Below the pieces are notes generated by a model, which searched no databases, had not been told where the DNA came from, and saw only the letters and a list, made by a program, of their open reading frames with translations. The position numbers and the translations under genes are program-made. Shown piece by piece: positions 57,851 through 64,000 of a DNA stretch of 64,000 nt. Numbering within the stretch: the stretch's first letter is position 1; every line of letters starts with the position of its first letter. This DNA is from Bubalus kerabau (Eukaryota; Chordata; Mammalia; Artiodactyla; Bovidae): assembly GCF_029407905.1 (NCBI RefSeq), contig NC_073633.1:30828501-30892500 (forward strand), given 5' to 3'.

Positions 57851-58674
57851 TCTGCGGGCTGCAGGGCGTGTTTAGGGCGTGCACGAAGTTGAGTCCGGGG
57901 TCCAGGGCTCTCAGCGCCAGCCGCGCGAATTGTCAGTCCCCACGCGGATGGCAGCGAGGGGACTCGGAGGGACAGGTTCCGGGGGCTGGGCCCAGTCAGT
58001 CCCATCTGTCCTCCCCATCCCTTCCCAGCTGGCTCTCGGCCCTTGCGGGTCGTCGGGGCACGCTGGGGAGAGACTGTGGAAACGCCCCACACACACCCCT
58101 TCTCCACTTTCGGGATCCACACCGAGACTGGGTGGAGGAGAGAAGCGAAAGCACGAGGCTTAAAAAAAATTTTTTTTTAATGGTGGAAAGAAACAGTCGT
58201 GCTCTCTCACCCCATCTCACTCGAGAGCTGTCAAAAATCTTGGGGATCCCTTAGTCCCCACTTTAATTTGCAAATAAGAAATTGAGCACAAGAGTAGTGA
58301 CAGACGGAGCCAAGGTCACAGTGGGAGCAGCAGAGCCTGGGGTAGAATCCAGAGGTTCTGACATAAGACACGCTCTTTCCTCCACATCAGCACTTCCTTC
58401 TCTCCTCTCCCGCCCCGCCCCCGGCCCCCCGCCCCCCTTCCCAAGCCTGGACTGATACCTGCTGTGTTGCCCGGCAGACCAGCCAGCCTGTATTGATTCT
58501 AGCTGAAGCCTGGAGAAGACTTGTTCACTGGACTCGTGGGTACAGATTGGGAGGGTTAGTGACCTGGCAGGGATTGGTGACCCAGATAGTCCAGGTCTTG
58601 GCTTAGGTTTTTTGTCTCTAAAAGATCCAGGATTTGTCTCCCATGTCATTCACCTCATTGCCTTGTTTTCTCAG

Positions 58675-58741
58675 ACCCCAGAGCCAGGAGGAGTGAGAAC
58701 CCTGACCCCTAACCCTACTTCATCCAGCCAATAGGAGCCAA
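58675..58741 (+). other. Candidate NDRG2 5' UTR exon
   Basis: A 67-bp segment between a strong acceptor (CCTTGTTTTCTCAG) and a GTAAGT donor, just upstream of the first coding exon. It has no long open frame. It fits an untranslated internal exon, but only transcripts can confirm it. Confidence 0.45.
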
Positions 58742-59463
58742 GTAAGTGACCCCACCTCCGGGCTGCTGGCCCTTTACTCTGCTCGTCTGCACAGGTGCTC
58801 TGCTCCTCACTGGCCCCAAAGGTTGAATACATGCTACTTTATTCCAAGTCAGGAGTCTTGGGAGGAAGGGAGGCATTGGGTCTGTTGGACACAGATGTCC
58901 CATGTCCTTCTTTTCTGGTTTCCCCCTCCCCCCTTTGGTCATGTTACTCAGGTCATTTTTAGCCCCTTTCTCTTTGCGCTGCTGACCTTGGCGCTTTAGT
59001 TGAAGGTCACAGTCGGTGGTGAACTCTCGATACCCATCCCTTGGTATCTTTAGAGCACCCAGTCGCTGAGCCACGAGTTTCACCCCCTACCTAACTAGGA
59101 GTGTGGGGTGGCCCCTAAATATAGCCTGGGAAACCTGAGCTGCCCTGCTGCCCCACCCTGATATTTCCATCCAGGATAGGGGAGGGGGTACGGAAGGTGT
59201 CGGTGTTGAGGGGTGTTGGGATGGCCAGGCTGAAAGGAAGTGGTGTCCTGAGTCCTCTTCCCCAAGCCCTCTTTCCTAGTGGCCTGGCCCTACAGCTGGG
59301 GGTGCCGGACCACCTCTCTCTGTGTCCTGGAGTAGTCTTCAGCTCCTGGGGCCCTCCGAACTCAGCACTGTCCAGTGTTGAGAGGAAGCCAGGGGTTGGG
59401 GGAGGCGTGCGGTGTGGGGGCAGCCTCCCCAGTCTCTGTGTTTCCTCACCCTGCCAGGTCACC

Positions 59464-62400
59464 ATGGCAGAGCTGCGGGAAGTACAGATCACGGAGGAGA
59501 AGCCGCTGTTGCCAGGGCAGACACCCGAGGTGGCCAAGGTTATCAGAGACCCCTGACTCCCAGGCCGGAATCCCAGACCTCCAAGCATAGTCCTCACTTC
59601 TTCCCCTTCCAGACTCATGGTCTCATTGTCACTCACACCCCACTACGCTCTCCACGTCTCCCCATGTTATCTCTCCCCAAACACCACGGCTGAGAGTCCA
59701 GGCTTTTTTCCTCTCACTATGCTAACCTTCATCCTCTCCATGTCTCTTTTTCGTCAATCTCTTTCTGTCATTGGTCTCCGTTGGCCTCTTTACCTACCTT
59801 TCTTTTATCTGTGTCTGACTCTCTCTCTGTGACTCTACTGTGTGTTTCTGTGTGTATCTGTCTGTGTGTATCTCTCCAGGAGGCTGAGTTAGCTGCCCGA
59901 ATCCTCCTGGACCAGGGACAGGTAACAGCTTGGGGCAGCCCCAGGTGGGAGGAGGGGCTCTTCTTGCTCCAGGAAGGAGGGGCCCCTGCCTGGTTTTCTT
60001 CTCTCTGCTTTTCTCCTTCTATTCCAGTCCTTTCCTGTCCCCATCTGCCTGCTTTCCTGCCTTCTCCTCCCTCTTTTCTGAGTTCCCTGATGCTCTTCGA
60101 TCTTTCATTATTCTTTCCTACCCCCTAAATCATCTTCCGGTGTCATTTTTACCTAAATTCTTGCTGATCCTACTTCCACTTTTTGGCTCCAGTTTCCTTC
60201 AATGCCCCGACTTTCATGGAGGCTCCTCTCGTGCCTCTTTTCCTCTCAGCCTGACTCCTGCCTGATGGTGACCTGTTTTCCTGCAGACTCACTCTGTGGA
60301 GACACCTTATGGCTCTGTCACTTTTACTGTCTATGGCACCCCCAAACCCAAACGGCCAGCGATACTCACCTACCATGATGTGGGACTCAACTGTAAGGAC
60401 CTTCTCTTCCTCTCCCATTTCTTTCTGGAAAAAGGCTGGTGGGGCAGGGGGAGGGTAAGACTCCAGTGTGAGGGGAAGGGCAAGACTCCAGTGTGAGGGG
60501 AAGGGCCAGTATGGGAAGGGAGCCATGTGGCATGTCAAGGGGAAGTTCTCTCCTCGTCTGAATGTGGCATGAAAGAAAGAGGGTGGATTCTGACCTGGGG
60601 ACATTTTCCCCGTCTGACTCTACTGTTGGGGTGATGGGGATTCTCTTTAGATAAATCCTGCTTCCAGCCGCTGTTTCAATTTGCGGATATGCAGGAAATC
60701 ATTCAGAACTTCGTGCGGGTTCATGTGGATGCCCCTGGCATGGAAGAGGGGGCTCCCGTGTTCCCTTTGGGGTGAGAATTAGCTCCTTCCCTCCTCATCA
60801 GGCTGTGAGGCACATGGCAGGTATGGAGTAGATTGGATCAGGGAGGAGGAAGGGGAGGGCAAATGGTGACCCTGGGAGAGAATGAGTAGGACATGGAGGT
60901 GGGGGCCATGGGGGCAGGTTGGTGTTTTCCTTAACGTTCTTTTCTTTCCCAGGTATCAGTACCCATCTCTGGACCAGCTTGCGGACATGATCCCTTGCAT
61001 CCTGCAGTACTTAAAGTGAGAGGCTTGGGGACCCCTCCGAGCCAGAGTTCTCTTTCCAGCACAAGGCGGCCCGTAGAACTCCTGAGCGAGTTCTGTCTGG
61101 ACTAGATGTTGTCTATTCCAGTTGAGAGGAAGTGGGTGGCTTTGGAAAGCTGACTTGAGTCAGCAGAGTAGCCCTAAGGGAGGAGGAGAAGAAAAGGGAG
61201 CTGTGTGCCTGGCCTTGCCTCAGGCTGAGGAGGGTCCGCTCTGATCTGGAAGCTAGAGAAGAGGAGGGGGCGACACAGTCCCTGAGGAACCAGACAAGCC
61301 TGTCTTTCCCTCCCACTCCCTGTGCCTCCTCCAGACCGAGGCAGAGGGGGTGAGAGAAGGAAAAGGAAGTCAGGTGTGGCCTCTCCGGTGCATACTTGGT
61401 GCTGATGACACCTGGGCTCTGTCCTTGACTTGGCTTTTCCTGGGCATCAGGGCCCTGGGCAGCTGTGGTTCACCTCTTGGGCTCTTTCTCCTGATACTTC
61501 CTGTTGTTCACCAAAGTTGTATCTTTTTTAATATCTTGCTTTAAGTGCCCCCCTTCCCAGTTCCTCTAGAGGAACCAGGAAGGAAAACAGAACTAGTTGA
61601 ACTAGCTCCTGAAAATTGAGAATGGACAAAGAGCTACATAGGAAACAGTGTCTGGTTGGTTGGCATGTGGGTGTTTCAAGACACTCACTCTCCCTGGAGG
61701 GAGCTGGGAAAAGACTACAGTGTCCATTTTTTAGCTCCTTAGCACCTTCTTTTTCAGCATCCCCCCAAAGGAAGGTCCCTTTCTGTCCTTTGTGCCCATG
61801 GCCTTAGGAAGGAGGGTGAGGAGTTTGGAGAGTCAAAGTTTTGGATACCCGGACCCATTAGACCTACATTTACCTTTCACAGTTTCTCCACAATAATTGG
61901 AATTGGTGTTGGAGCTGGGGCCTACGTCCTGTCGAGATACGCTGTAAGAAATAAAAAAAAAAACCCAGATAAGCAAAAGGCGGGTCCAAGGCCCAGGCAG
62001 TGTTACCAGTGTGTGCTTGGGGGGAGGCTGTGCGTACGAAGGTGGGAAGCAGGCCCCATGGAGCCTGGGGTGGGCAGAGCTCAGTGGGGAGGGGATAAGT
62101 CCATGCCTGCCTCTGACTTCCCTCTGCTGCCCCTCAGCTTACCCACCCTGATACCGTCGAGGGTCTTGTCCTCATCAACATTGATCCCAACGCCAAAGGC
62201 TGGATGGATTGGGCAGCCCACAAGGTTTGGGGGGCCTGTGCACTGAGATCTTGGGGGCTTCCCCTTGTGTGGGTCCATTTAGGCTCTAACAACATAACTG
62301 GCTGGCCTGTGAGCTTCAGGGAGGGGGGAAGGAGCAGGAAAGAAACTTGGGTCTCTACTCCTCATAATGTCCTGAGCTTTTTCACCTGCCCTGTCCTCAT

Positions 62401-64000
62401 AGCTAACAGGTCTCACCTCTTCCATTTCGGAGATGATCCTTGGACATCTTTTCAGCCAGGTAAGTGGTTGTGGAAGATGGAAGAAGTAGAGGGAACCAGC
62501 AAGGACTGGAATGTGTGGGGTGATTTCCTTACTTGGGACTGATTTGGGGAGGGAAGTTTGCATCTAGTAACTGTTTTTGAGTTCTCTACCCAGCCCTATT
62601 TATTCTTCCTCTATTTTCCTTCAGGAAGAGCTGTCCGGAAATTCTGAGTTGATACAAAAGTATAGAAATATCATTGCACATGCCCCCAACCTGGATAACA
62701 TTGAACTGTACTGGAACAGCTACAACAAGTAAGTGGGCATGGACGAGAAATGTGGAAGTGGGAATGGGGGTCATGGGAGGCACAGAGGGGCCAAGGGGAG
62801 GGGAAGCAGGCTGTGCGAGGTGGGCGGGGATTGTTGGGCAGTAGGGGGCAGCTGCAGAACAGACGGGGGTTTGGGGGGGAGAATTGTGAGAAGCCGGCCC
62901 CCTCTCTCTTGTTACTTCCTTGGATTTTTAGATTCCCTGAAGTAAGATGATCTCCGGTCCTCATGCCCTTCATCCCCTTCACTGCCCTCTGACCAGAGAC
63001 CCTGGGCACAAGTGACCATAGGGCTCATGCTTGAGGCCTGTCTGCCACCTTCTCCTTCAGTTCTCACTTGTAATCACCAATATTCAACTCTAATTTAGGA
63101 GAGGAAGATTGCTTCCTCATGGGGAAGTTGGCTTACATCTGGGTGGGTAGCACTGCTTGCCTAAAATTTCTACTCTTCTTTTGAACCCTCTTTAGTCGCC
63201 GAGACCTGAACTTTGTGCGTGGAGGCGATACCACCCTCAAGTAAGACTTTAAGGGATAAAGCTTTGCCTCTCTCCCTGGATCTTCCCCTAGTAGATGCTT
63301 ATACTCTTTAGAAGGAGAGTCTTTTGCCAGGGAATTTTCTTGTCACCTCCTCCCCTATCCTGTTTAGCAAACCACCACCCTCTAGGTCTTACCCCTTTGA
63401 ACTCTGTTGGTGGGGTCAGCGGGGTTCAGAAGGTTATTTTCTCTTTGGAGCCAACTGTTCTTCTGGGAGGAGGCGGAGGAGGGAGTGCCAGGGGCTCACC
63501 ACCTGCTCCCCAACACTATGCCTCTAGGTGCCCTGTGATGCTGGTGGTAGGAGACCAAGCACCCCATGAAGATGCAGTGGTCAGTAGGGAGTCTTGGGGT
63601 GGGTGAAGGAGGGTGGCAGTCAGAGGGCTATCTTGCCAAGAAGCAAGCTCTGTTTGGGGACGGGGAGAGTAACTTTGGGGCATAAGAGGTTGATTCCTGA
63701 CAAGAAGGAAATGGCCAGAGGCTTGATAAGAAAGGAACTTGGAGGACTCTTCTGGTGGTCCAGTGGTTAAGACTGCATGCTCCCAATGCGGGGGGCATGG
63801 GTTTGATCTCTGGTCGGGGAACTAAGATTCCATATGTTGTGGGTATGTGCAAAATAAAATTAAAAAAAAAAAAAAAATGAATTGGGTCTGGGCCCCTGGG
63901 TCCTTTGGTTGGGAGGGGCCACTGGGAGTGTGACTTCATTCATTCAACCTTCTCCCTACTCCAGGTGGAATGTAACTCAAAACTGGACCCCACCCAGACT
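59464..64000 (+). CDS. NDRG2: NDRG2, coding exons 1-12, 3' end cut by window
   Basis: N-myc downstream-regulated gene 2, a cytoplasmic alpha/beta-hydrolase-fold protein without hydrolase activity, involved in growth control, stress and differentiation. Coding exons: 59464-59538, 59880-59921, 60287-60392, 60651-60771, 60953-61015, 61883-61943, 62138-62224, 62403-62459, 62625-62728, 63196-63240, 63528-63579 and 63965-64000 (open). All joins have GT/AG ends and keep phase: 849 nt, 283 codons. Recognisable segments are MAELREVQITEEKPLLPGQT, PYGSVTFTVYGTPKPKRPAI, YHDVGLNYKSCFQPLF, NIDPNAKGWMDWAAHK and [20 protein letters not shown]. The second exon (42 nt, EAELAARILLDQGQ) is the 14-residue cassette that distinguishes long and short isoforms in mammals. 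The donor before it reads GTTATC, weaker than the others. The start ATG has a strong context (GTCACCATGG). The remaining C-terminus lies beyond the window. Identification is certain. Confidence 0.98.
63742..63878 (+). mobile_element. CHR-type SINE in NDRG2 intron
   Basis: GGACTCTTCTGGTGGTCCAG, GGTTTGATCTCTGGTCGGGG, and a poly-A tail (63861-63877), between coding exons 11 and 12. Confidence 0.9.

Noticed and set aside
57308..58254. Long open frames of 176-219 codons on both strands in the NDRG2 CpG island
   Set aside because: Overlapping Pro/Arg/Gly-rich frames on both strands are typical of CpG islands. No domain was recognised.

Overview
This is mammalian nuclear DNA from a ruminant, most likely a bovid. 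It carries Bov-tA and CHR (tRNA-Glu-like) SINEs and five copies of the BovB (RTE) retrotransposon, and its genes have vertebrate exon-intron structure. The species cannot be fixed from the sequence alone. The gene order ARHGEF40 - RNASE8-like - RNASE7-like - RNASE13 - TPPP2 - NDRG2 matches the human 14q11.2 RNase A cluster neighbourhood, read here in the opposite orientation. There is no operon, phage, plasmid or CRISPR content.

Layout. At 1-4.2 kb, on the minus strand, lie the first three coding exons of ARHGEF40, cut by the window edge, with a CpG-island promoter at about 4.1-4.6 kb. From 4.6 to 19.2 kb the DNA is intergenic and built largely of L1, SINE and BovB insertions. It also holds a 71-bp near-perfect inverted repeat around a 342-bp spacer at 14.48-14.97 kb. 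At 19.2-19.7 kb (minus) is an RNASE8/7-like ribonuclease gene broken at both ends. From 20 to 36 kb is repeat-rich intergenic DNA with an almost full-length BovB (31.0-34.25 kb) flanked by a 9-bp target-site duplication. At 36.8-37.3 kb (minus) is an intact RNASE7-like gene. From 37.4 to 48.8 kb is intergenic DNA with two more BovB pieces. At 48.8-49.3 kb (plus) is RNASE13, at 51.2-53.0 kb (minus) the three-exon TPPP2, and from about 56.9 kb to the right edge (plus) NDRG2, with twelve coding exons visible and the last one cut.

How the genes relate. The three RNase A superfamily members are dispersed single-coding-exon secreted proteins in different states. The RNASE7-like protein keeps all three catalytic residues and is strongly cationic, as expected of an antimicrobial RNase. 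RNASE13 keeps the disulfide framework but has lost most of the catalytic triad. The RNASE8-like copy is a pseudogene. ARHGEF40 (Rho GEF), TPPP2 (p25-alpha family) and NDRG2 (alpha/beta-hydrolase-fold, non-enzymatic) are conserved neighbours with no functional link to the RNases that can be read from the sequence.

I found no clear new biological system. The least explained structure is the large inverted repeat at 14.5-15.0 kb. Other points worth a second look are the two-ended decay of the RNASE8-like gene, the histidine kept at the first catalytic position of RNASE13, a perfect MEF2/TATA-type element at the NDRG2 promoter, and the set of retroposon insertions with readable target-site duplications.
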